Below, in pieces: positions 7,934-15,392 of a DNA stretch of 64,000 bases (positions within the stretch are counted from its first letter, which is position 1; each line of letters opens with the position of its first letter). The notes below the pieces were generated by a model. That model was not told the origin of the DNA. It made no database searches and saw only the letters and a program-made list of their open reading frames with translations. The translations under genes and the position numbers were made by a program. The DNA is from Gallionellaceae bacterium. Lineage in GTDB: Bacteria; Pseudomonadota; Gammaproteobacteria; Burkholderiales; Thiobacillaceae. The stretch covers positions 1 to 64,000 of the forward strand of contig JAQTLN010000002.1 in NCBI GenBank assembly GCA_028714875.1, given 5' to 3'.

Positions 7934-8674
7934 GCTTATCCCCCCCTTTGTAAAAGGGGGGGTAGGGGGGATTGGGCAACGCGCGCCAGATCAACCACCG
8001 TGGAAATCCCCCCCCGCCCCCCTTTGGGAAAGGGGGGAGTCCAAAGCCCATGCCGATGGGTACCTGGGGTGCGGCCCATGGGGTCAAAGGTGAGTCGGGC
8101 GGAGAGCGCGTCGAGCATGCTTATCCCCCCCCTTTGCAAAAGGGGGGTTAGGGGGGATTTGGCAACGCGCGCCAGATCAACCACTGTGGAAATCCCCCCC
8201 CGCCCCCCTTTGGGAAAGGGGGGAGTCCAAAGCCCATGCCGATGGGTACCTGGGGTGAGGCCCATGGGGTCAAAGGTGAGTCGGGCGGAGAGCGCGTCGA
8301 GCATGCTTATCCCCCTCTTTGCAAAATGGTGGTTAGGGGGGATTTGGCAACACGCGCCAGATCAACCACTGTGGAAATCCCCCCCGGCCCCCCTTTGGGA
8401 AAGGGGGGAGTCAAAAGCCCATGCCGATGGGTACCTGGGGTGCGGCCCATGGGGTCAAAGGTGAGTCGGGCGGAGAGCGCGTCGAGCATGCTTATCCCCC
8501 CCTTTGTAAAAGGGGGGGTAGGGGGGATTTGGCAACACGCGCCAGATCAACCACTGTGGAAATCCCCCCCGGTCCCCCTTTGGGAAAGGGGGGAGTCAAA
8601 AGCCCATGCCGATGGGTGCCTGGGGTGAGGCCCATGGGGTCAAAGGTGAATCGGGCGGAGAGCGCGTCGAGCAT
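7934..8674 (-). repeat. Tandem array of four 185-186 bp units: permease 5' fragment plus palindromic element
   Basis: The sequence GAGAGCGCGTCGAGCAT (antisense of ATGCTCGACGCGCTCTC) recurs with start codons at 7933, 8118, 8304, 8489 and 8674, giving periods of 185, 186, 185 and 185 bases. Read on the minus strand, each unit holds about 21-23 codons matching the permease N-terminus (MLDALSARLTFDPMG...TPGTHRHG) followed by a GC-rich element with two C-run/G-run hairpins that translates as ...PPFPKGGRGG... and ...SPLTPLLQRGG, then TAA-GC-ATG of the next unit. The element belongs to the PPFPKGG type of dispersed bacterial repeat; a related copy is at 12372-12467. The units are nearly identical to each other but differ at several positions from the true permease 5' end. 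The mini-ORFs are not independent genes. Confidence 0.9.
7940..7962 (-). promoter_or_regulatory. Hairpin that contains the permease ribosome-binding site
   Basis: On the minus strand a run of Cs plus TTTT, then AC, then AAA plus a G-run forms a strong hairpin directly before GATAAGC-ATG. The G-run (5-7 bases ahead of the start at 7933) is the only Shine-Dalgarno candidate for the permease and is fully paired with the C-run. Translation should therefore depend on opening of the hairpin or on coupling with the reading frame that ends two bases before the ATG (inference). Confidence 0.55.
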
Positions 8675-8676
8675 GG

Positions 8677-8904
8677 TTATGCCCCGCAACAGCCGGCACC
8701 CTGCCCCGCGCGTTGCAACTGGATGGGCGGGCAGGGCACGTCGCCGTAGGAACAGAACACGCAGCAGTCGCCCGGCTTGGGTGTCAGCAGGGCGCCGCAG
8801 CCGGGGCAGGGGAAAAACCACTGGCAGGCATCGGTGGGCATGGTCTCCGTGCTGGTATGGCCGCAGTGAGGGCAGATCAGGGTGGATTGCGCGATGGGGG
8901 TCAT
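8677..8904 (-). CDS. GDCCVxC-domain small cysteine-rich protein
   Basis: A 75-residue protein with a zinc-ribbon-like N-terminus (CPHC near residue 11, CPGC near residue 33) and the family signature GDCCVFCSYGDVPCPPIQ (about residues 45-62). Homologues are known as GDCCVxC-domain (seleno)proteins; here every position is Cys, with no in-frame TGA. The tail ends GAGCCGA, again a vicinal cysteine pair. Its ATG overlaps the stop of the MBL-fold gene (ATGA). Its TAA is followed two bases later by the ATG of the first array unit, so it was probably translationally coupled to the permease before the array formed. The biochemical role of the family is not established. Confidence 0.8.
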   Translation of the reverse strand: MTPIAQSTLICPHCGHTSTETMPTDACQWFFPCPGCGALLTPKPGDCCVFCSYGDVPCPPIQLQRAGQGAGCCGA

Positions 8905-9827
8905 GGCGCGGACTCGAATTCCACGAATGCCCGGTTCATGTTGCCCCGGTGCAGACCGTCGTAGTTTTCCAGGTGTTTGAACGCGGGCAGATCGGCGTGG
9001 CGGGCGAGCACGTCGCTCATGGATTCCATTTCCTTCGCGGCCGCACCCACCTTGTTCACCAGGAAGTCGTAGTAGTCGCCTGTTTCGCGCCTGGCCAGGG
9101 CCAGATCGCAGACGCGGCCGTGGCCGGGGACGATGTGAGCGGGTTGCAATGCTTCCAGGGCATGAAATGCTTTCTGGCTGTTTTTCACATTGGACCAAGG
9201 CAGCACGCCGAGCAGGCGGTCGATGAACACCAGGTCGCCGCTGAACAGCACACTGTGTTTCGGCAGCCAGACCCAGGCATCGCCGGGGAAGTGGGCGTCG
9301 GTGTAGGCCAGTTCCAGAATTTCGCCGCCCAGTTCCAGGGTGGCGGAGTTGCCCGGCAAGGTCTTGCCGGCGGGCAGCGGCTTCGTCCCTTTCAGGCGTT
9401 CTCCGAGGAAGCGGTTGAGGCCCGCCATATGCTGTTCCGCGTATTGCGCTTGGGTCGCGGCGGTCCGGGCAAGGGAGATGACTTCCGCCCCTTCGGCCGC
9501 GAAAAAGTCGTTGCCCAGCCAGCGGTGGTCCTGGCTGCCGCTGTTGATCACCCAGCGCACCGGTTGTTCGGTCACGGCGCGGATGGCCACGGCGATCTTC
9601 TCCGCGCCAAGACGGCTGGCCCCGGAGTCGATCAGGATCACGCCCGCTTGGGTGACGATGAAGCCGAAGTTGGCGTTGAGGCCGTCGTTCTCCGCGCCGC
9701 GCTGGCCGAGCGGGCCGATCAGGGCGTAGACGTTGTCGACCACCTTTTCGGCCTTCGGTTGGTAATCCGCGAAAGCGGAGAGACTGGCAAAGGCGGTTAA
9801 AAGGACAAAAACAAGACGTTGCAACAT
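8901..9827 (-). CDS. Exported MBL-fold (metallo-beta-lactamase superfamily) protein with an incomplete metal site
   Basis: A 308-residue protein with a signal peptide (cleavage near ASLSAFA-DYQ, residue 20) and a metallo-beta-lactamase fold: GVILIDSGAS, the DHRWLGN segment, YTDAHFPGDAWVWLP, SVLFSGDLVF and AHIVPGHG. Overall it resembles the SoxH/quinoprotein-relay hydrolases. The usual HxHxDH is replaced by NSGSQDH: the D-H pair is kept but the first two histidines are gone, so normal two-zinc hydrolysis is doubtful. It sits in the ars transcription unit, 9 bases after acr3 and overlapping the GDCCVxC gene. Function in the pathway is unknown. Confidence 0.8.
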   Translation of the reverse strand: MLQRLVFVLLTAFASLSAFADYQPKAEKVVDNVYALIGPLGQRGAENDGLNANFGFIVTQAGVILIDSGASRLGAEKIAVAIRAVTEQPVRWVINSGSQDHRWLGNDFFAAEGAEVISLARTAATQAQYAEQHMAGLNRFLGERLKGTKPLPAGKTLPGNSATLELGGEILELAYTDAHFPGDAWVWLPKHSVLFSGDLVFIDRLLGVLPWSNVKNSQKAFHALEALQPAHIVPGHGRVCDLALARRETGDYYDFLVNKVGAAAKEMESMSDVLARHADLPAFKHLENYDGLHRGNMNRAFVEFESAP

Positions 9828-9836
9828 GAGTATTCC

Positions 9837-10916
9837 TTAGCGAGACGACAAGCCGGCTTCGTACCAGCCCTTGCTCTGATTGACGACTTTTACCACCAGC
9901 AACATCACCGGCACCTCGATCAGCACGCCCACCACGGTGGCCAGCGCCGCGCCGGATTCGAAGCCGAACAGTGAGATTGCCGCCGCCACCGCCAGTTCAA
10001 AGAAGTTGGAGGCGCCGATCAGGGCCGAGGGGCAGGCCACGCTGTGTTTTTCGCCGACCTTGCGGTTGAGCCAGTAGGCCAGGGACGAGTTGAACAACAC
10101 CTGGATCAGGATCGGCACCGCCAGCAGGGCGATGATCAGCGGCGCTTTCAGGATGGCCTCGCCCTGGAAGGCGAACAGCAGCACCAGGGTGACCAGCAGG
10201 GCGAGGATGGAAGCGTGGCCCAGTGTGGCCAGGGTGGCGTCGAACTTTGCCTGGCCCTGTTTCAGCAGAATGCCGCGCCAGGCTTGCGCCAGGATCACCG
10301 GGATGACGATGTACAGCAACACCGAGATGAACAGGGTGTCCCACGGCACGACGATGGCCGACAGCCCCAGCAGCAGGCCGACGATGGGGGCGAAGGCGAA
10401 GATCATGATGGTGTCGTTGAGCGCCACCTGCGACAGAGTGAACAGCGGGTCGCCGCCGGTCAGCCGGCTCCACACGAACACCATCGCCGTGCACGGCGCG
10501 GCGGCCAGCAGGATCAGGCCGGCGACGTAGCTGTCGAGTTGTTCCGCCGGCAAATACGGGGCGAACAAATGGCGGATGAACAGCCAGGCCAGCAGCGCCA
10601 TGGAGAACGGTTTCACCGCCCAGTTGATGAACAGGGTGACGCCGATGCCGCGCCAGTGCGACTTCACCTGATGGAGTGCCGCGAAGTCGATCTTCATCAA
10701 CATCGGGATGATCATCACCCAGATCAGCAGGCCGACCGGGAGATTCACCTGGGCGACTTCCATATGCCCCAGCGCCTGGAACGGCGCCGGAAACAGCTGA
10801 CCCGCCAGAATGCCGACGACGATGCACAGCGCCACCCAGAGGGTAAGCCAGCGCTCGAAAACACTCATGGGCGCCCCGGTTGCGCGCTTGGCGGTGGTTT
10901 CACATTGGGCACTCAT
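9837..10916 (-). CDS. acr3: ACR3-family arsenite efflux transporter
   Basis: A 359-residue inner-membrane arsenite/H+ antiporter of the bile/arsenite/riboflavin transporter superfamily, with about ten hydrophobic helices. Family hallmarks include VNLPVGLLIWVMIIPMLMKIDF, the conserved Cys helix AAPCTAMVFVWS, and ALIGASNFFELAVAAAISLFG. The ATG at 10916 overlaps the stop of the upstream arsenate reductase (ATGA), which argues for this start; MSVFERW (10868) is an alternative. It exports As(III) made by the two reductases encoded just upstream. Confidence 0.95.
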   Translation of the reverse strand: MSAQCETTAKRATGAPMSVFERWLTLWVALCIVVGILAGQLFPAPFQALGHMEVAQVNLPVGLLIWVMIIPMLMKIDFAALHQVKSHWRGIGVTLFINWAVKPFSMALLAWLFIRHLFAPYLPAEQLDSYVAGLILLAAAPCTAMVFVWSRLTGGDPLFTLSQVALNDTIMIFAFAPIVGLLLGLSAIVVPWDTLFISVLLYIVIPVILAQAWRGILLKQGQAKFDATLATLGHASILALLVTLVLLFAFQGEAILKAPLIIALLAVPILIQVLFNSSLAYWLNRKVGEKHSVACPSALIGASNFFELAVAAAISLFGFESGAALATVVGVLIEVPVMLLVVKVVNQSKGWYEAGLSSR

Positions 10917-11422
10917 GCTGATGTTTCCCGGCCGATGTCGCTCAGTGCCTTTTGCAGCTTGATCCGGTCCAATTTGTCGAAGGGTAGATGGGCGAACAGG
11001 CCGATACGATTCGACAATTGATTGAAGGCTAGAAAGAAGGCGCGCCGTCGGGTGTCGTCGTTGCCCGCCACGGCGGCGGGGTCGGGCACGCCCCAGTGCG
11101 CGGTCATGGGCTGGCCGGGCCACACCGGGCAGACCTCGCCGGCGGCGTCGTCGCAGACGGTGAACACGAAATCCAGTTCGGGCGCGCCCGCTTGCGCGAA
11201 CTCATCCCAAGACTTGCTGCGCAATCCCTGTGTCGGCAGGTGGTTTTTCTCCAGCAGTTCGAGGGCGAAAGGATGTACCTGGCCGGTCGGGTGGCTGCCG
11301 GCGCTATAGGCCTGGAAGCGTCCCTGGCTCAAAGCCATGTTGTTCAGCACCGATTCCGCGAGGATGGAACGCGCGGAATTGCCGGTGCACAGGAACAGGA
11401 CATTGAATATTTTCTCGGACAT
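10913..11422 (-). CDS. arsC: LMW phosphatase-type arsenate reductase (second copy)
   Basis: A 169-residue cytoplasmic protein of the low-molecular-weight tyrosine phosphatase fold. The P-loop is LCTGNSARS (Cys12), and the redox pair C90 and C98 (VFTVCDDAAGEVCPVW) matches thioredoxin-coupled ArsC. It is longer than the 135-residue paralogue next door by a C-terminal helical extension (FFLAFNQLSNRIGLFAHLPFDKLDRIKLQKAL), as in the ArsC-like proteins often found with acr3. GAGGAGG sits ahead of ATG 11422. It reduces arsenate to arsenite for Acr3 export (family knowledge). Confidence 0.9.
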   Translation of the reverse strand: MSEKIFNVLFLCTGNSARSILAESVLNNMALSQGRFQAYSAGSHPTGQVHPFALELLEKNHLPTQGLRSKSWDEFAQAGAPELDFVFTVCDDAAGEVCPVWPGQPMTAHWGVPDPAAVAGNDDTRRRAFFLAFNQLSNRIGLFAHLPFDKLDRIKLQKALSDIGRETSA

Positions 11423-11448
11423 CGTGGCCTCCTCGGGCGGAAGGGGGC

Positions 11449-11856
11449 TTAAAGGCCCAGATGCTCGCGCACAGCCGGAATCAGCCGGGCACGGATGTCT
11501 TCGCGCACCTGGATGAAGCTTTCCAGCGGCTCGCCATGCGGGTCGTGGAAAGGCAGGTGGATGGATTTCACCGGGCGGGGAAAGATCGGGCAGGTCTCCT
11601 TCGCGTTGTCGCAGACGGTCACCACCAGGTCGATGGACTCGTTCATCACCGCGTCCACGTCCTTCGGGTAGAGGCCATCGGCGGGCAGGCCGGCATCCTT
11701 GAGCGCGGCGATGGCGCCATCGGCGACCTTGGGCTGGGGTTTGGTGCCGGCGGACAGGGCACGCACTTTCCCGGCCAGTTCGTGATTGAGCAGCACTTCG
11801 GCCATCTGGGAACGGCAGGAGTTGCCGGTGCAAAGAACGAGAACGGTAGCGGTCAT
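11449..11856 (-). CDS. arsC: Thioredoxin-dependent arsenate reductase
   Basis: A 135-residue cytoplasmic arsenate reductase. Cys9 in the P-loop LCTGNSCRSQ with Cys82 and Cys89 (VVTVCDNAKETCPIF) reproduces the three-cysteine relay known from the Staphylococcus/Bacillus ArsC family, in which the disulfide is recycled by thioredoxin. It is the first structural gene after arsR and is followed 26 bases later by a diverged paralogue. Confidence 0.94.
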   Translation of the reverse strand: MTATVLVLCTGNSCRSQMAEVLLNHELAGKVRALSAGTKPQPKVADGAIAALKDAGLPADGLYPKDVDAVMNESIDLVVTVCDNAKETCPIFPRPVKSIHLPFHDPHGEPLESFIQVREDIRARLIPAVREHLGL

Positions 11857-11881
11857 GAGGCTTCCTTTGGGTGCGGTGGGT

Positions 11882-12202
11882 TCAGTTGGAACAAGCTGGC
11901 GCGCAGGTTTGCGATTCAGTGGTCGGCAGCGGCGGCATGCCGTCCTTCATGTGCAGCAACACGCGATACGCCCAGGCGGGAAGATCAGGATGGATGCGGT
12001 AATGCATCCACACCCCCTCACGTCTCGCCAGCACCAGGCCGGCTTCGCGCAGCACCGCGAGATGGCGCGACACCTTGGGCTGCGAGGCATCCAGCGCGCC
12101 GTGCATCTCGCATACGCAACATTCGTCGGTGTCGAGCAGCAGGGTCAGGATGCGGCGCCGGATGGGGTCGCCAAGCGCGTCGAAGAATATTTGTTGTTCC
12201 AT
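11882..12202 (-). CDS. arsR: ArsR-family metalloid-responsive repressor
   Basis: A 106-residue ArsR/SmtB winged-helix repressor. The As(III) site ECCVCEMH (about residues 27-34) matches the ELCVCDL motif of classical ArsR, followed by recognition helix residues SQPKVSRHLAVLREAGLV. A second cysteine pair lies in the tail (CAPACSN), reminiscent of ArsR types that bind arsenite with C-terminal cysteines. The start at Met10 of the longest frame (12202) fits the family length; an ATG at 12229 is the alternative. It should repress its own operon through the upstream region at 12203-12300. Confidence 0.93.
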   Translation of the reverse strand: MEQQIFFDALGDPIRRRILTLLLDTDECCVCEMHGALDASQPKVSRHLAVLREAGLVLARREGVWMHYRIHPDLPAWAYRVLLHMKDGMPPLPTTESQTCAPACSN

Positions 12203-12300
12203 ATTTATGTCTTGTTTCGTGAGCGGCATATTAGGCGACGTCGCGGACTATACATCCGTTACGGCATATATGCGAAGCTTGTTATAAGGGTGATGGACAG
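12203..12300 (-). promoter_or_regulatory. arsR promoter/operator region (candidate)
   Basis: AT-richer than its surroundings and directly upstream of arsR. It contains the palindrome GCATATATGC at 12264-12273 and, nearer the gene, TATAGT-like and ATATTTATG segments that could serve as -10 elements. ArsR operators are short imperfect AT-rich inverted repeats, so this is the expected place, but I cannot fix the promoter. Confidence 0.4.
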
Positions 12301-12371
12301 TCCCAACCATTGGGGAATGAGCTGCTCGCGTGGGCCATTGATATGCGCGGAAGCGGGTGGGAACTTGGCCT

Positions 12372-12467
12372 CCCCCTTTTTCAAAGGGGGAGTGAGGATT
12401 TCTCCAAGGCTTGTGCCTGTGCGAGCGTCCGAAAATCCCCCCCCCGCCCCCCTTTGGGAAAGGGGGG
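12372..12467. repeat. PPFPKGG-type palindromic element, dispersed copy
   Basis: Two hairpins, CCCCCTTT/AAAGGGGG at 12372-12390 and CCCCCCTTT-GGG-AAAGGGGGG at 12447-12467, flank about 55 unrelated bases. The second hairpin and its GGGGGGAGT flank match those in the 7934-8674 array. The element ends about four bases beyond the stop codon of the minus-strand gene that ends at 12472, so it lies just outside that gene's 3' end. No gene is visible in 12300-12471. Confidence 0.8.
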
Positions 12468-12471
12468 AGTA

Positions 12472-14289
12472 CTACTGCGCCGGCGCGAAGCGTGCGCGCA
12501 ACACCGCGAGGGTGCCGGGATAGCCGAGCGGGTCGGCCAATGCGCTACGGCTGGCGTGGGCGAGGGCGCGATCAAGGGCTTCCGCTGGCGTGCTGCCGGG
12601 CAGGCTCAGGCTGGCGCGGATCAGGGAGGCGCTAGGGGAGGGTGTGGCTTCGTCGGGCAGGGCGGCGTGGGTGGCCGCCGTGGCGAGCAGCGGGTGGCTT
12701 TCGCGGCGCCAGCCTTCCAGCGTAAAGAAGCGATCCCAGGCTTGACGCAGCAGTGTGCTCGCCAGAACGCGGCTGCTGGCGTCTTCGAAGGCATCGGCAT
12801 GGTCGAGCAGGCCTTGCGCGAGATAGGCGTAATCGTCCAGTTCGGCATCGGCGAACACGTCCTGACCGACGCGACTTTTCAGCAACTGGCCGTCGCGCAG
12901 CAGTTCATTTTCGATGAAGCCGCGCAGCCGCCGCGCGGCCTGTTCGAATCGGGGCACGCCGTGCCCGGCCCGGCTGAATGCCGACAGAGCCAGGCCATTC
13001 AGGCCGGCGTTGAGCTTGCCGTCGCGCGGCAGGTCACGCATCCGACCGGCACTTTTCAGGCGCGCATAGGCGGCGGCGAGGTTGGCTCTTTCGCTGCTTG
13101 TGGGCGGCGCTTTTTCCATCGGCAAATCACCCAGATCGAAGCGGCTGTTCGCTCCCAAGTCCCACACCCGCCGCAGCAGACGGACTTGTTCGGGCGTGAG
13201 CCGTTTACGCAGTTCTTCCGGACGCCAGAGATAGGCGCCACCTTCGCGGCCCTGGCTGTCGAGGGCGGAAACGCTGGTGCGAAAGCCGCCTTCGGGGGTG
13301 CCCAGCACGTCGAGCAGGAAATCCAGGGTGTCATGGGCGAGGTCGCGATAGTCCGGCCGCTTCAGCACTTCCGCCGCGCGCGCGTAGAGCTGCGCCAGTT
13401 GCGCGTTGTCGTAGAGCATTTTCTCGAAATGCGGCGTCGCCCAGTCCGGGTCCGTGGTGTAGCGGAAGAAGCCGCCATTGATCGGGTCATGCAGGCCGAG
13501 GCGGGCCATGTTGTCCAGGGTCAGCAGCAGGAATTCGCGCAGGCGCGGTTCCGGCGCGCGCGCCTGGAGGTCGAGCAAGGCGCGCAGTTTCGCCACGTTG
13601 GGGAACTTGCTCACCGTGCCGAAGCCGCCTTGCATGAGGTCGGCCTCGCGCCTGGTGGCTTCCAGGAAACGCTGCTCCAGATTGCGCAGGTCTTGCGCGT
13701 CGGCGGGAATCGGGTTGGCGGCCACGCCCATGATCGGCGCCGCCGCCCGCGCGGCGGCGCGAACGCCGGTGCTGTCCAGGCGCCAGTGGCGGCCCAGTTT
13801 CTCCGCCACGATTCTGAATTTTTCCGGCGGCTGGTAGAGCGTGGCGTAGAAGGGATAGCCCTCCGGCGTGATGAACACGTTGACCGGCCAGCCGGCGACC
13901 CCGTGCAGCTGGCGGGTGAATTCGAGCAGGTCGGCGTCGAGCGCGAGGTTGAGTTCGCGATCCACTTTCACCGGGATGAACCGGCTGTTGAGCAGCGCCG
14001 CGATGGCGGGGTCGCTCCAGCTTTCCCGCTGCATGACATGGCACCAGTGGCAGGCGAAGTAACCCAGGGAAACCAGCAGCGGCTTGTTCTCGCGTTTTGC
14101 CCGCGCCAGGGTATCCGCGTTCCATTCCTGCCAGGCCACCGGGTCGCGGCCGTGCAGGGCGAGATAGGGCGAGGGGTGGCCGGCGAGTTGGTTGACCAGG
14201 GGCGGTTCGCTGGCGGGGTTGGTCACCAGATCGGTCGCCAGGGCCGGAGCCAGGCAAAGTAGAAGCAGGATGAAGATTTTGTTGAGCAT
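12472..14289 (-). CDS. Exported DUF255 thioredoxin-domain protein (YyaL/SSP411-like)
   Basis: A 605-residue protein with a signal peptide (LLLLCLAPALA, about residues 1-18). The N-terminal DUF255 thioredoxin-like domain carries NQLAGHPSPYLALHG and the redox motif CHWC at 80-83 (LGYFACHWCHVM). The rest is an (alpha/alpha)6-type glycosidase-like barrel (ALDSQGREGGAYLWRPEEL, HPLLATAATHAA). Most family members are 650-700 residues and cytoplasmic; a signal peptide and a somewhat shorter C-terminus are notable here. Its reaction is not established. The stop codon lies about four bases from a palindromic element. Confidence 0.85.
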   Translation of the reverse strand: MLNKIFILLLLCLAPALATDLVTNPASEPPLVNQLAGHPSPYLALHGRDPVAWQEWNADTLARAKRENKPLLVSLGYFACHWCHVMQRESWSDPAIAALLNSRFIPVKVDRELNLALDADLLEFTRQLHGVAGWPVNVFITPEGYPFYATLYQPPEKFRIVAEKLGRHWRLDSTGVRAAARAAAPIMGVAANPIPADAQDLRNLEQRFLEATRREADLMQGGFGTVSKFPNVAKLRALLDLQARAPEPRLREFLLLTLDNMARLGLHDPINGGFFRYTTDPDWATPHFEKMLYDNAQLAQLYARAAEVLKRPDYRDLAHDTLDFLLDVLGTPEGGFRTSVSALDSQGREGGAYLWRPEELRKRLTPEQVRLLRRVWDLGANSRFDLGDLPMEKAPPTSSERANLAAAYARLKSAGRMRDLPRDGKLNAGLNGLALSAFSRAGHGVPRFEQAARRLRGFIENELLRDGQLLKSRVGQDVFADAELDDYAYLAQGLLDHADAFEDASSRVLASTLLRQAWDRFFTLEGWRRESHPLLATAATHAALPDEATPSPSASLIRASLSLPGSTPAEALDRALAHASRSALADPLGYPGTLAVLRARFAPAQ

Positions 14290-14300
14290 GTTGGCCTCGG

Positions 14301-14357
14301 GTAGCGCCGGCTACCCGCCGGCGTCTTGTAAAACAGCCGGCTGGAAGCCGGCGCTAC
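14301..14357. repeat. GTAGCGCCGGC palindromic repeat, copy 2
   Basis: GTAGCGCCGGC at the left end is inverted as GCCGGCGCTAC at the right end. Inner GCCGGC segments (CCGCCGGCG, AGCCGGCTGGAAGCCGGC) allow nested hairpins. It fills the gap between two minus-strand genes. Confidence 0.85.
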
Positions 14358-14368
14358 AGGGGAGAGCC

Positions 14369-14863
14369 TCAGCGCGTCCGCAGCGTCATCTCCCCGGCGC
14401 GGATGCTGATGTCGAATCGAGAGAGAAAACTCATGCCCAGCAGCACTTCGTCGGCGCCCTCGTTGGCGATGAGGGTGCCGGCCACGTCGTGGGCTTGCAG
14501 CCCCCCAAGCGAGACGCTGTCGAGGCGGGTGGCATAGGCGAGGGTGACGCCGCTGGCGGTTTGTGCCTGGAACGCCTGGCCGCCGCGCAGCGCCATGGTC
14601 CGAGCCAGGCCCAGGGGAATGGCGACCTGGGTGGCGCCGGTATCGACCAGGAAATCGACCGGATAGCCGTTGATGCGGCCGGGCGCGCGGTAATGACCGT
14701 CGCGCCCGCGTTGCAAAACGACTTCATCCCGAGTGTCGACAACGTTGGCGAGATTGGCGTTGGGGTTGTCCCGGTGTTCCAGTTGCCCGTCCATCACCCA
14801 CCAGATCAACCCGGCCAGCAACAGCCAGCCGGCGACGATCATCAAGAGGCCGGTTCGGCGCAT
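14369..14863 (-). CDS. Retropepsin-like aspartic protease, TIGR02281 type
   Basis: A 164-residue membrane-anchored protein. One N-terminal helix (residues 5-24) is followed by a periplasmic clan AA single-lobe aspartic protease domain with the active-site motif FLVDTGATQVAIP (Asp74) and the second conserved stretch EVLLGMSFLSRFDI. Members act as homodimers; substrates are unknown. Length and layout match the TIGR02281 family common in proteobacteria. It is flanked on both sides by GTAGCGCCGGC repeats. Confidence 0.88.
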   Translation of the reverse strand: MRRTGLLMIVAGWLLLAGLIWWVMDGQLEHRDNPNANLANVVDTRDEVVLQRGRDGHYRAPGRINGYPVDFLVDTGATQVAIPLGLARTMALRGGQAFQAQTASGVTLAYATRLDSVSLGGLQAHDVAGTLIANEGADEVLLGMSFLSRFDISIRAGEMTLRTR

Positions 14864-14872
14864 GGTTTATCT

Positions 14873-14928
14873 GTAGCGCCGGCATCCTTGCCGGCGTTTT
14901 GAGAAAGCCGGCTGGAAGCCGGCGCTAC
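14873..14928. repeat. GTAGCGCCGGC palindromic repeat, copy 3
   Basis: GTAGCGCCGGC at 14873 pairs with GCCGGCGCTAC ending at 14928. The interior (CCGGCGTTTTGAGAAAGCCGGCTGGAAG) is close to that of copy 2. It lies between dut and the protease gene. Confidence 0.85.
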
Positions 14929-14936
14929 AGGTGCGC

Positions 14937-15383
14937 TCAATGCTTGCCGGTGCTGCCGAAGCCGCTCTCGCCGCGATGGCTGGCGTCGAAGTCGTCAACC
15001 AGATTGAAGCTGGCCTGTAGCACCGGGACGATGACCATCTGGGCGATACGCTCGAACGGCTGGATGGTGAAAGACTCCTGGCCGCGGTTCCACAGCGAGA
15101 CCATGAGCTGGCCCTGGTAATCCGAGTCGATCAGGCCGACCAGATTGCCGAGGACCACCCCATGTTTATGGCCCAGCCCGGAACGCGGCAGGATCATCGC
15201 GGCATAGCCGGGGTCGGCCAGGTGGATGGCCAGGCCGGTGGGGATCAATTTCGTCTCGCCGGGATTGAGGCTGACGGCGCCATCCAGGCAGGCGCGCAGA
15301 TCAAGGCCGGCGCTGCCGGAGGTGGCGTAGTGGGGGAGTTGCTCGCGGACGCGTTCGTCCAGGATTTTCAGATCGACTTGCAT
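14937..15383 (-). CDS. dut: Deoxyuridine 5'-triphosphate nucleotidohydrolase (dUTPase)
   Basis: A 148-residue trimeric dUTPase that hydrolyses dUTP to dUMP and PPi, keeping uracil out of DNA and feeding dTMP synthesis. All five motifs are visible: [32 protein letters not shown], and the C-terminal GFGSTGKH that closes the active site. It follows coaBC on the same strand, the usual proteobacterial order coaBC-dut. Confidence 0.97.
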   Translation of the reverse strand: MQVDLKILDERVREQLPHYATSGSAGLDLRACLDGAVSLNPGETKLIPTGLAIHLADPGYAAMILPRSGLGHKHGVVLGNLVGLIDSDYQGQLMVSLWNRGQESFTIQPFERIAQMVIVPVLQASFNLVDDFDASHRGESGFGSTGKH

Positions 15384-15392
15384 GGGGTCTCC

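Noticed and set aside
6776-8464. A plus-strand 562-codon frame across the permease region
   Set aside because: It is antisense to the permease and the repeat array, is H/Q/G-rich and has no domain.
7934-8674. A CRISPR array
   Set aside because: The units are 185 bp, nearly identical throughout, with no short repeat/variable spacer alternation and no cas genes.
7934-8821. Mini-ORFs of 60-122 residues reading PPFPKGGRGG...PLLQRGG as proteins
   Set aside because: They are translations of a duplicated gene start and a dispersed palindrome; they may be translated but are not independent protein genes.
8677-8904. A selenocysteine codon in the GDCCVxC gene
   Set aside because: All positions of the motif are TGC/TGT codons and there is no in-frame TGA before the TAA.
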